DNA from: Polyrhizophydium stewartii
Taxonomy: Eukaryota > Chytridiomycota > Chytridiomycetes > Rhizophydiales
Reading direction: 5' to 3'
Length of the DNA stretch: 16,303 nt
Assembly (NCBI GenBank): GCA_027604665.1
Contig: JADGIZ010000307.1
Coordinates: forward strand, 1-16,303
Shown here: positions 7,884-16,303 of the stretch, in pieces
Layout: each line of letters opens with the position of its first letter
How positions within the stretch are numbered: position 1 is the first letter of the stretch
The notes under the pieces: model-generated
The model's database searches: none
Told to the model about the DNA's origin: nothing
The model's input: the letters and a program-made list of their open reading frames with translations, nothing else
Translations under genes and position numbers: made by a program

Positions 7884-9131
7884 ATGCAGGGTACCGCGGC
7901 CAAGTCAGCGACTGCCGCGGGGGCTCGCAGCGTCCGCTCTGCACTGCGTGCGCCGCAGCGTGCGCCGCGGCCGGAGGGAGAGGCATCCGTGCAGCCGGCA
8001 GAGGCGCAAGGCGCATCGCCGCCTGCACAGCGTCCCAGGCCGCGACAGGCGTCAGGAGACAGCCAGGGCGACCAACGGCCAAGCAGCCGCCGCGAGCAGC
8101 CGCCGCCGCGGCGCCAGTGGACGACGCTTGCGCCGCGCAATCCAGGCAGCTCGTTCAAGCTCATGTCATTCAACGTGCTCGCGCCGAGCCTGGTGCTGGC
8201 CAACCGCTGGCTGTATCGCCATACGCCGCGGCGCTTCGTCGACGACCGCACGGCGTCCCTGCTGCGTCTCATCACGGCGCTGCGGTGCGACGTGGTGTGC
8301 CTGCAGGAGCTTGAGCAGGGCCTCTTTGAGGGCGCCTTCACCCAGGCGCTGAGTGAGCACGCGGGCGTGTACATGAAGCGCACGGGCGACCAGCTCGACG
8401 GCGTGGCCGTGTTTGTCAACAAGGACAGGTTCGAGATTGTGCATGCCGAGCTCGTCGAGTACGCCAAGTTGGCTGCAGGCGACCGGGACAACGTCGCGGT
8501 TGTGTGCCTGCTTGCGTGCAAGCGCACGGGGCGCCGGACGATCGTCGCCAACACGCATCTGCTGTGGAACCCAAAGCGCGGCGATATCAAGCTGCTTCAG
8601 ATGCAGGCGCTGCTGGATGCCGTTGCCCGAGTCCAGGACGCATACGGCGATGCAGGCGTGCCTGCCGTGTTTGTGGGCGACTTCAACATGGTGCCCAACA
8701 GCATGCTCTACAACTATGTCGTCGGCGCCGACGTGCCGCCAGAGTCGGAGTGGCATGCAAAGCTCATTTCGGGCCAGCGCCGCCCAAGCGAGGCCGAAAG
8801 AGTGATGCTCGAGGCAGACATAGATGCGATCGTCGCTCCGCCCAACCCACATGCCTTCTGGCTGGCATCTGCCTATGCACCGCACACGCACAGCAACGGC
8901 GACTCGATGGCCTCGACGTGGCATCAGGGCGGCAGGGAGCTTGTCGACTTTGTGTTTTACGGATCTCGCCGCGGGTTCGGCATCGGCGAGGACGGGCCGC
9001 ACGGCATCCGCCTCGAGAGCCTGCTTAACCTTCCGGAGAGCACCGACATGCGCATGCTGCCAAACAGGTTTCACCCAAGCGACCACTTACCGCTTGTCGT
9101 TCAGTTCCAGCTTCTGCCGCGCAAAAAGTAA
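7884..9131 (+). CDS. ANGEL/CCR4-type endonuclease-exonuclease-phosphatase family protein
   Basis: A 415-residue, intronless member of the EEP superfamily, closest by motif to ANGEL/NGL-type deadenylase-like proteins. The Mg-dependent active-site set is complete: MSFNVLA (Asn97), CLQELE (Glu142), NTHLLWNPKRGDIKLLQ, VFVGDFNMVPNS (Asp266, Asn268), ELVDFVFY and HPSDHLPLV (Asp400, His401). It probably cleaves RNA 3' ends or 2',3'-cyclic phosphates. Members of this superfamily differ in substrate, so this is not settled. Residues 1-90 are rich in Ala, Arg, Gln and Pro with few acidic residues, which could be a targeting or disordered segment. I chose the ATG at 7884 because the in-frame one at 7788 lies inside BBOF1 coding sequence. 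It is the only gene here without introns. The CTF4 stop lies 72 bp downstream on the other strand. Confidence 0.88.
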   Translation: MQGTAAKSATAAGARSVRSALRAPQRAPRPEGEASVQPAEAQGASPPAQRPRPRQASGDSQGDQRPSSRREQPPPRRQWTTLAPRNPGSSFKLMSFNVLAPSLVLANRWLYRHTPRRFVDDRTASLLRLITALRCDVVCLQELEQGLFEGAFTQALSEHAGVYMKRTGDQLDGVAVFVNKDRFEIVHAELVEYAKLAAGDRDNVAVVCLLACKRTGRRTIVANTHLLWNPKRGDIKLLQMQALLDAVARVQDAYGDAGVPAVFVGDFNMVPNSMLYNYVVGADVPPESEWHAKLISGQRRPSEAERVMLEADIDAIVAPPNPHAFWLASAYAPHTHSNGDSMASTWHQGGRELVDFVFYGSRRGFGIGEDGPHGIRLESLLNLPESTDMRMLPNRFHPSDHLPLVVQFQLLPRKK

Positions 9132-9203
9132 ACGGTGCACTCGCTCGTTGGCAAATATCTTCATTCCGTGCACGCTGAAGTTGGTGCATGAGCCAGCCTC
9201 CAA
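9132..9203. other. Convergent 72-bp gap between the nuclease and CTF4
   Basis: Only 72 bp separate the two stop codons. I see no AATAAA on either strand here, so the 3' untranslated regions probably overlap the neighbouring gene. Confidence 0.6.
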
Positions 9204-12200
9204 TCAGCGCACAAACGCAAACGAGCGCAGGCTCGTCGATGGGTTGGCCGGGGCCTTGCCCTTTTCTGCGGCCCTGCGCATCTTCTCTTCGTCCTGAGGC
9301 TCGGTGTTGCCCGCGTCTGCGTTCTCCTTGTCGATCACGGCGGCGTCTGCAGCAGTGTCCTTGTCCAACACGCTTGCGACATCGTCCCTCTGTTTCGACG
9401 TCTGGGAAGCAAACTTATCCAGCGTCAGCGGAGACGGCACCTTTGAGCTCGTGCCGATCGATGGACGCGCATCGCTCTCTTCGGCCGCGCCTTCGTCTTG
9501 GCCTGGGGTGCCGCTGCCGCGGGCCTTCTTAGGCTTCTTTTCTGCAGCCACCGCATCGGGCGCTTTGGGCTGCATACCAAACAGCGTTGTCTGCTTGCGC
9601 TTGGCGGGCACCGTCTCCAGTGCTGCCTTCTTGTCTCGTGCCTCTGCAAATCACGACGGATCAGCGACCCATTCGCATCGGCGCTGCGCGAGATCAGCTT
9701 ATAGCTCACCTTGGTCCTTTTGCGCAGTGGCTCTGGCGAGCGAGTCAAACAGACCCTGCCTGCTCGCCGACACTGCGGCCGCTTCTCGCCCGACAGCCGG
9801 TTTGGCTGCATCCGCTCCAATGGCGAATGGGTTGCCGAGCTTTCGCGCTGGCGGCGCAGCTGGCTCCGTGTGCGTCTGGATCGGCGGCGCTGGATCGCTG
9901 TCCGCGAGCAGGTCCGAGCGCGATACAAGCGACTCGGTGTCGCTCGGCTCGGCAGGCCGGCTCCGCGCAGCAGGAACCGATCCGCCGGCACCCGCGACCT
10001 TGAGTTTGCCAAGAAGCTCGCGGCGTTCGGCCGCAGCAGCCGCAAAACTGTGGCCAGATACCACGCCGCGATCGGCAGCCTCTCTTGGGCGGCCATTCAT
10101 ACGCGCAGCATGCGTGCCAGCGGTCGTGACAGACTCGTCGCCCCTTTCATAGTCTCCGTCATCGGCGCGGTCGAACGCCGAGCGGCCGTATCGCGCCTCG
10201 ATCCGCCGCCTGTCGGCGCGCTGCTTGCGCTGCTTCTCGAGAACATATCGCGCCTCCTTGAGCGCATTGATGCGCTCTGCAAGTGCGGGAAGATGTAGAT
10301 GCACGGCCAGCTTGATCGCGCCTTCGAGCGACTTGTTGGAGTACAGCACGGAGCACAGGTCCAGTGCGCGCTGCACGCGTTCGGCCTGGCACGCCGCGTG
10401 GACGAGCTGCAAAACAATCTTGTCCAGCGCCGTCTTGTTGCGGTAGTACGGATCATCAGGCGTGTTGAGCGCCTCTGGCTCAAGCGCATCGTCGTCGCCG
10501 TCAAAGATCTGCGCGCTGCCGGCACTCGCCAAAACGGCTCTCATGACCGGATCGCGCGCCATGGTGTGGCCCATCATCAGCGACTTGAGGAACCACTGCT
10601 CTTCCATCTGCGCGCTTGGCACATCGAGCTGCGCGAACGGAGCTTGTAGGGGCACCTCGTTGACAAGAACCTTGCCGACGGCAGGCATTTTGTCGCCGCT
10701 CTTGCACACGACGCACATGAACTTGTCGTCGGCCAGACCAACAGCCCAGTAGTGGTCCTGCTTGTCGCCACGCACGATGCGAGCGTCCAGCAGCGGCACC
10801 CATGCGGCGTCGTCATGCGCAAACAGCCCGCGCAGGATGCCGCGCGAGTCGTAGGTCAGGGGGATGTTGGTATCCGAGAAGCCGACCCAGTCGAGCGTCG
10901 ACGACGGCGAAGTCGGGAGCCTGCCTTGGAGGACCGTGGCGCGCTTGTCAGAGTCAAGCAGCAGGTAGGAAAGGCTCTGGTTGCCGTGGAAGACGCCGCC
11001 GTCGTGGTAAACCACAAACAGCATGTTGCCCTGGCCAGCCATCGACAGCACGGGGCCAGGTACGCTGCGGAGCTGCGTCTGCACGCCGCCGTACGAGAAC
11101 AAGCGCAGGTAGTGCATGTCCGTTGCAACCACAATCGCCGTGCGCGTGAGCGCAACAGCCGTCGCGCTCTCGTCGGCGCCGAGCTGGATGGTCCACTGGC
11201 CCTTGGTGGCCCAGCTGTCCGAGGGTCGGAAAAAGACGGTGCTCGGCGTCGTCGAGCATGCTGCGCTTGCGAATGCCGCGCCAGACTCGTTGAGCGCTGC
11301 CATCGTGTACAAGTAATGGTCGGCAAAGTGGAACGGCCGCATTGACTTGTCATGGTAGTCGACATTGATTGTGGCGGTAGCGTCACCGCCCGAGATGCTC
11401 GACACCTGACCGACTAGATTGAAGGCTGCAGTGCGCCGGAGCAGTCCGTGTTAGCTGTGCTGAGAGTTGCATACACGGAAGCTGTGATCATGGCCCACTT
11501 ACTCAAGTAGCGTTTGTTGCCGCGCTCGGGCGTTGAGCCGGGCTGGAACGCCGGCTGGATCTCGGCAACAACAGGCGCAGCAAACGCATGCCCGAACGCC
11601 CTGCGGCCAGTCGCCATTGTGTCTGCGCAGGTGCATCAGCAAAGCCGACCTGCGCGATCAAGCCTCGCACAACCAGCTCACCGCGCTCGATCTCGCGCAA
11701 AGCCGTTTCGCGGCTGCGTTGATGGTAGCGCTGGAGTCCTTCGGGTTTGTCCAGATCCTCGGTATATCCAGCGCCATCGTCGTCGACGACAAAGTCGCGA
11801 ATGTCGTCGTAGTCGTCGCCATCGTCGTCAGCCTCGTCGTCGCCGCCTCCAGCATCCGCGACATGGCTGCGCTTTGACGATCTGGAGGTGCGGCTTGCTC
11901 GCGCTTCAACAAGAGATTCGAGATTGTCTGAGTCGACGGCATGACGAGCTGCATCGCAAAGCAGCAAGCGCCTGTCAGCAGGAAAGAAAGAGCTTGGCCT
12001 CTTTGGAAGCAGCGGATGGCTCACATGACGTGCGCCTTCTGTGCTTGTCGTCGCCGTCGTCGTACTTTGCCCCAAGATCGGCAAACAGCGACTCGAGCTC
12101 CTTTGCGGTGCTCTGGCTGATTGCCGAGCCACCGGCGAGAGTGCCCTTTGAGGCACCAAGCCCACCGGCGCGGTTCTCGCCCGTCACGGGATGCGGGTGC

Positions 12201-13686
12201 TCATAGGGCACTGCCTTCTCGATGTAGACAATCTGGCCCGAATAGTCGATCTGGTGTGTCAAGTCAGCGCATGCAACCACCAAGCCGCCAGCTGACGGGC
12301 AGGCGCACCATGACGAGATCGTTGGCCTTGGGGTGCCATTGCACGCCCGTGACGACCGACGAGTGCTTCTCGCTGTATCCACCAGTAACACAAAAGTCAG
12401 CAACCGAGAGAGCGCAGCCTGCCTTTGCGATCTGCAAAGTGGCATGCACACCTGACAATTGGCTGGTCTCTGTCCGACTCGTGACGCCAAATCGAAACAA
12501 TGCCGCTGCCGCCGGCCGAGAGAATGTACATTCCGTTTGGCGAGAAGGTCAAGATTGAGTGGTCCTGTCGGTCAAGTGGGTGGTCAGACTGCGTGCTGCT
12601 GGGGGATGCAGCGTCATGGCATCCAGCGACTCACATCGTGGCCGCGAATACGGTACAAGATATCCCAGGTGCCATTCTTGATGAAGACAATCTCTGCTCG
12701 AGTGTGATCAGCGATTAGCATGAGTTGTAGCGGCAGCGGGTTGCACGCACTCCTCACCCTTGCGCTTTCCGCAGACGGCAAAATACTTTCCACTCGGGTG
12801 CCATGCGATACGGGAAAGAAGGCCCGAGTCGGTGGGGATCCTGTCGATCGTGTCGCGCAGGATCTTGACGCACTCGAACGAATCCTTGTCGGCATCGCTG
12901 GCGTCCGCCTCGCCGGTTTCCAGCGGCGCGCTGGCGAACGCGAGCTTCCACACGCGGACCGTACCGTCCGCCCCAGACGTGACGACGATGCGCGCGTCGA
13001 GCGGGCTGAACGCGACCGACTTGACAATGCTCGTGTGTCCCTCGAGCACAATCGTGCGCGTTGTGTCGGCGACATTGACTAGATGCACGTCGCCGTCCCT
13101 TGGTGCGCGTGAGCGGCCGTCAGTGCGGCCGGCATGTGCTGACTCGCAAGCAAAGGAGGCACTCACTGCGCGGCAACGGCAAGCCATGCGCCGTCTGGAC
13201 TGAACTCGAGGTGGCAGACACCCAGCGTCGACCGAAACACGACCGAGCCGACCTCGAGCGAGTCTGCGTCGACCAGCCTCACTTTCTGGTCTTCAGACCC
13301 CGTTGCGAGGCGCTGGCCCTGCTCGCACGACACAACGTCCAAGTTAGAGTTATGCGCGCACAATAGCCGCGCACGTCCGTGCGTGCTTGGCCGACGGGCG
13401 AGCAACTCACATGGAGGGCGAGCGCCGTGATGGGTAAGTCGTGCCCGCGCGACGACTTGAGCTCGGCCGTGTCTGCCTTGCGGCCGCGCACCAGGCTGCT
13501 CGAGAACAAGCGCAGGCTCCTGTCACTTCCGCCAGAGACGACTTTGCTGCGGTGCGCCGGCGCAGTGCTGGATGAGCTTCCTTGCCCACCACGCAGTGCG
13601 GGCGTCGACTCAATCGTCGTGTCCGGACGCGGTCGTTCGGACTCGTTCGCGGGCCGACAAGCTCGCCCGACGCAGGCCCACACCAT
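9204..13686 (-). CDS. CTF4: Replisome adaptor Ctf4/And-1 (WDHD1), WD40 plus SepB domains
   Basis: Hub that links the CMG helicase to DNA polymerase alpha and other replisome factors. Exons: 13686-13411, 13318-13167, 13098-12758, 12693-12635, 12564-12452, 12372-12309, 12250-12025, 11948-11682, 11622-11503, 11425-9710 and 9643-9204; all phases agree, for 1,257 aa. An N-terminal WD40 propeller (to about 410; for example GHTSIVKSVAFSPLDARIVV and GADGTVRVWKL) leads to an acidic linker with RDFVVDDDGAGYTED, like the DDDGAGY of yeast Ctf4. Then come QPGSTPERGNKRYLTFNLVG and the SepB propeller (AGQGNMLFVVYHDGG, DHYWAVGLAD, QMEEQWFLKSLMMGH), and a helical region (KIVLQLVHAACQAERVQRAL). A charged tail with KRKQTTLFGM replaces the HMG box of animal WDHD1. 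The extreme N-terminus is unresolved: the first propeller blade is missing if translation starts at 13686, and upstream sequence to 13816 may belong to the gene in another frame. Confidence 0.9.
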
Positions 13687-13855
13687 GTCGACACCCCGCA
13701 GCTCCTGCACGCACACCAGCGGCGGCCACACCGCAAACACACCTCCCGCCGTCGACAAAGAGAACGCAGCCGCTGCCAACGCCGTGCGCGGGTACAGTCG
13801 CTGCGCGTTCGAGCATGGCGGAGCTTGTGGCTTTGCGGGGAAGACGGCGCTCGCT
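13687..13855 (-). other. Tandem gap between DCAF5 stop and CTF4, or unresolved CTF4 first exon
   Basis: This segment lies between the DCAF5 stop (13858-13856) and the first CTF4 ATG in the established frame (13686). It is open in all three minus-strand frames. One frame from ATG 13816 reads GVGSGCVLFVDGGR, which could be the first strand pair of a missing WD blade. Joining it needs a short intron without a clear branch motif, for example GTGTTT at 13740 to GCGAG at 13662. The ATG at 13859 overlaps the DCAF5 stop as ATGA, but its frame shows no family similarity. Confidence 0.4.
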
Positions 13856-16303
13856 TCATTCGATCCGTGGCCGCTGGGTCTGCCGCCGCACATTGCGGCC
13901 CTCGGCACTACTCCCGCCCGATCCTGGCTCTCTGCGCCGCCGGACTCGCAGAGGCACGTTTTCCCGCACTTCGCCGGCGTCGTCGCTGCTCGCTGTCAGG
14001 CTGTGGATGCTGTGGCAGTCGTTGGGCGGCGCATCGCCGTAATGATCGTACAGCGGATCTCGACCGCCGCCGCCGCCTCCGCCGTTGTCGTCGCCATCGG
14101 CACCGTCGTCCTCGTTGTCGATCCACCACTCATAGTCGCTGTCCTGGAACGCCACGCGCTCGTACTCGCGCATGAGGGCCTGCTGCTGCGACCGTGTGAG
14201 GCTTGCCAGCGGATGCTCTGCATCTGCATCGGGTGCCCCATCGCCTGCGGCCTCTGCCGAAGACAGGCCCGATCTGGCCGTGCCTTCACGGAAAGACCTC
14301 CGATGCGGCTGCGCCGCGTTGCTGCTGCTCGGAGGCCGAGCGACAGAGTCCGGCTCGTCGCCGCCGTTGCCGTTACTTTGGTCTGCAGTGGAGTCGTTGG
14401 CGCTGATGCTCTCGTCGCCGCTTTGCTCACTGTCGGCGTCGCTGCTTGTCGTCGTCCCGCTTGTGCTCGAGTTACTGTCGCCTTCATCAGACGAGGCGCG
14501 GTCGTCGTCGCGCCATATGCTTTCGTCGTCCATGGCCGCCTGGGTCGAGATCTGTCGCGCAGAGATGTCAGCCGCTGCGCACCTGCTGTAGCCCAGCGAT
14601 TGACGGGAATGCCTCGGATGCGCACCAGAAAGTCGAAATATGCAAGGACAGAGCGATCTTCCTCGGTCGACTCGGGCGACGAGTGCACGCCAAGCAGGAA
14701 AGATGAAAGAGACGGCGTAGGCATCGGCTCTTCTGGCTCGTGTGTTTGTGCCGCGGTGTCTGCCTGGGCCGGATCGTCGGCATGGCTGGGCGTAAAGACC
14801 CGGAAGCACTTTTCGACACCGGCCGTGACGAGCATCGGCAGGGTGGGATGTGCAGCCACAGTATTGACGAGGCTGCGGTGACCGCGCAGACAAAAGTCGG
14901 CTCCGGACGCCATCGCAGGTGCAATGCGAGTGTTCTTGAATCCAAACACTGCGCAATATGGCTCCAGGAGTCAGCAAAATATCCAGGGGCGATGCTCGAG
15001 AGCGCTCTATTGACGCACCAATCTTTTCTGGGTCGCAAGGGCTGCGGCGGTCGTAGTAGCTGCGAGCCTCGCGCAGCTCAGCGATGGGAGGCACGGACCA
15101 TCCATAAGCAGAAAAGTCGTCGCTTCCTGCAACAACAAACTCGCCGCCGAGGGTGTCGCTAGAGAAGCACGCTGTCTTGACGGTCGCATACGACCTAAAG
15201 CTCTGATCTGCATGTGCACCAGTGTCGAAGACGTAGATCGGATGAGGATCAGCGGGGGTATAGAGTGTCGGGAACCAGCGCTGAACAGATGCGACAAAGC
15301 AGCTGCCGTCTTGGCGCCAGACAGCCGAGGTGATATCCGACGAGCGGCAAGAGCGCACGCTGCGTGCGAGCATCGTCGTGAACTGAGGCCGCAACAGTGA
15401 GCACAGCAGCACTCGTGTCAGCGAAGGCGATCTAGCTGGTACTTGGGGTATAGATTCGAGAGACATACACGCATGACGGACGTGTCCCGCATCGGGCTTC
15501 CTGCAAATGCCATGCGCATGTCGTAAAGGTGTACTCCGCCACCCTCGTCCGCGGTGATGAACAAGGTCGGGGCGGCGGGGTTGAAGTCGACCGAGTTCTG
15601 CGCAATCCGGCGGCGTGCGGTAAACTGTGCGGCGGGGGTGTCGCGGCCCTTGCGTAGATCCCAGAGTCGGATGCGGCCATCCTGACCAGACGAGAGCACG
15701 ACGTTGTCGTTTGTCGGATCAATCGAGAAGCGCAGGCAGGCAGACTCGTGCGCGCTTATGAGGTCCCTTCCCGAGAAGCCAAGCTGGCCGTCAGGCCCGG
15801 ATGAATGCACGCGCGAGCGGGAGCGGGCGGACATTGGCGCGGAGGGATCGCCCAGGCGGCTCGGCGGAAGCGATCCTTGTGACGGCGGGCGCGATGCAAT
15901 CAGGTCCGAGAAGCTTGCGACACGCTCGACGTCGTAACGGATCAGGAAGCCATCGTTGCCCGACGAGAGGAGGTGCTGACCAGAGGAATCGAACTGCAGG
16001 CAGAATATGTTGGAAATGTGCCCAGAGTGCACCATGGCGGGCCGCCATTGCTCGCCGAGGCTTCTGAAGGACTGCCATATCTGCGCCAAGGGGGTGGGCA
16101 GATGCAGCAGCGTCAGCGCACGACGCCGGCGAGAATGACGGTGGCCGATGGATCCCCCGCTGGGCGGCGGACAACTTGCCAGCACACGGCAGTCGTCGCC
16201 GCCGGTGGCGAGCAGCGAGCCCGATCCGCGGCTGAAGGCGACAGCGTTGACGCAGCCAAAGTGACCCTTGACGGTCCTGGCGGGCAGGTGCGGCGGGCGG
16301 GGG
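13856..16303 (-). CDS. DCAF5: DCAF5 (WDR22)-like WD40 receptor, 5'-truncated by the window
   Basis: Predicted substrate receptor of CUL4-DDB1 ubiquitin ligases. Exons: >16303-16186, 16080-15469, 15382-15019, 14948-14605 and 14551-13856, all in phase, for about 710 residues visible. The window opens in blade 1 (VKGHFGCVNAVAFSRG, then TGGDDCRIWQSF). It continues with GHISNIFCLQFDSSGQHLLS and GNDGFLIRYDVERV, like the SNIFCLAFNSG and GNDEQVILHDVE of DCAF5. A WDLR tetrapeptide (15663-15652) fits the DDB1-binding WDXR box. Later come VVAGSDDFSAYGW, GHRSLVNTVAAHPTLPMLV, GVEKCFRVF and EDRSVLAYFDFLVR, matching the order in DCAF5. The last exon (about 230 residues) is disordered: an Asp/Ser/Glu-rich stretch, then a poly-Gly run, then an Arg-rich end. 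The last intron (14604-14552) is only 53 nt with donor GTCAAT. No start codon lies in the window. Confidence 0.82.

Noticed and set aside
7733..8590. 285-residue minus-strand frame that could extend BBOF1 upstream
   Set aside because: It is antisense to the nuclease and in a different frame from the BBOF1 start at 7857, so it is a shadow frame.
8166..9086. 306-residue minus-strand open frame
   Set aside because: It lies wholly antisense to the ANGEL-like nuclease catalytic domain, has no recognisable motif and is His/Val-rich as expected for an antisense shadow.
9304..10152. 282-residue plus-strand open frame
   Set aside because: It is antisense to the CTF4 C-terminal exons and spans their intron. 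The Ser/Ala-rich sequence has no motif.
13407..13859. ATGA stop-start overlap suggesting translational coupling of DCAF5 and CTF4
   Set aside because: The frame opened by this ATG lacks WD40 similarity. Coupling of this kind is a bacterial or viral habit, whereas these are spliced eukaryotic genes.
13379..14881. 500-residue plus-strand open frame
   Set aside because: It is antisense to the CTF4 first exon and DCAF5 last exons, which have family similarity and phased introns. Its composition (Val/Ala/Arg-rich) is typical of a GC-rich antisense shadow.
1..16303. Bacterial operon, CRISPR array, tRNA, rRNA, prophage or transposon
   Set aside because: I found no spaced direct repeats, cloverleaf, rRNA motif, transposase or terminal inverted repeats. 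Every substantial stretch is explained by spliced eukaryotic genes.

Overview
The window is eukaryotic: a GC-rich, very compact stretch with six protein genes and at least 35 short introns, mostly 53-105 nt. Donors are usually GTGCGN, GTGAGN or GTNNGT. Most introns carry a CTGAC, CTGAT or CTAAC branch-like motif 10-40 nt before the acceptor. The gene content points to a flagellated organism, most likely an early-diverging zoosporic (chytrid-like) fungus. The main reason is a basal-body protein of the BBOF1 family next to a BRCC45/BABAM2 homologue. The taxonomic call is inference; another flagellated opisthokont is possible. There is no sign of a bacterial, viral or mobile origin.

Layout, left to right. 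(1) + strand, <1-1296: 3' part of a BABAM2/BRE homologue, the scaffold of the BRISC/BRCA1-A deubiquitinase complexes, in six visible exons. (2) + strand, 1359-4928: a RhoGEF with a DH-PH module and two C-terminal WW domains, modelled as 14 exons and 800 aa, including coding exons of 19, 26 and 26 nt inside the DH domain. (3) - strand, 7857-5137: a BBOF1-like coiled-coil basal-body protein, 10 exons, 677 aa. (4) + strand, 7884-9131: an intronless ANGEL/CCR4-type endonuclease-exonuclease-phosphatase protein whose start codon lies 26 bp from the divergent BBOF1 start. (5) - strand, about 13686-9204: the replisome adaptor Ctf4/And-1/WDHD1, with 11 exons; its extreme N-terminus is not resolved. (6) - strand, >16303-13856: a DCAF5-like WD40 substrate receptor for CUL4-DDB1 ligases, with its 5' end outside the window and an acidic, serine-rich tail.

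Exon joins were deduced by hand from splice consensus, reading phase and recalled family conservation. In the models for BABAM2, RhoGEF, BBOF1 and DCAF5 every junction keeps phase. In CTF4 all junctions downstream of 13411 also keep phase. Intergenic gaps are tiny (26, 62, 72, at most about 170 and 208 bp). The genes do not form an obvious single pathway. Two relate to ubiquitin (BABAM2, DCAF5), one to replication (CTF4), one to Rho GTPase signalling, one to the basal body and one to RNA or nucleotide turnover. I see no convincing novel multi-gene system. The points of interest are gene architecture, extreme exon structure and compactness.
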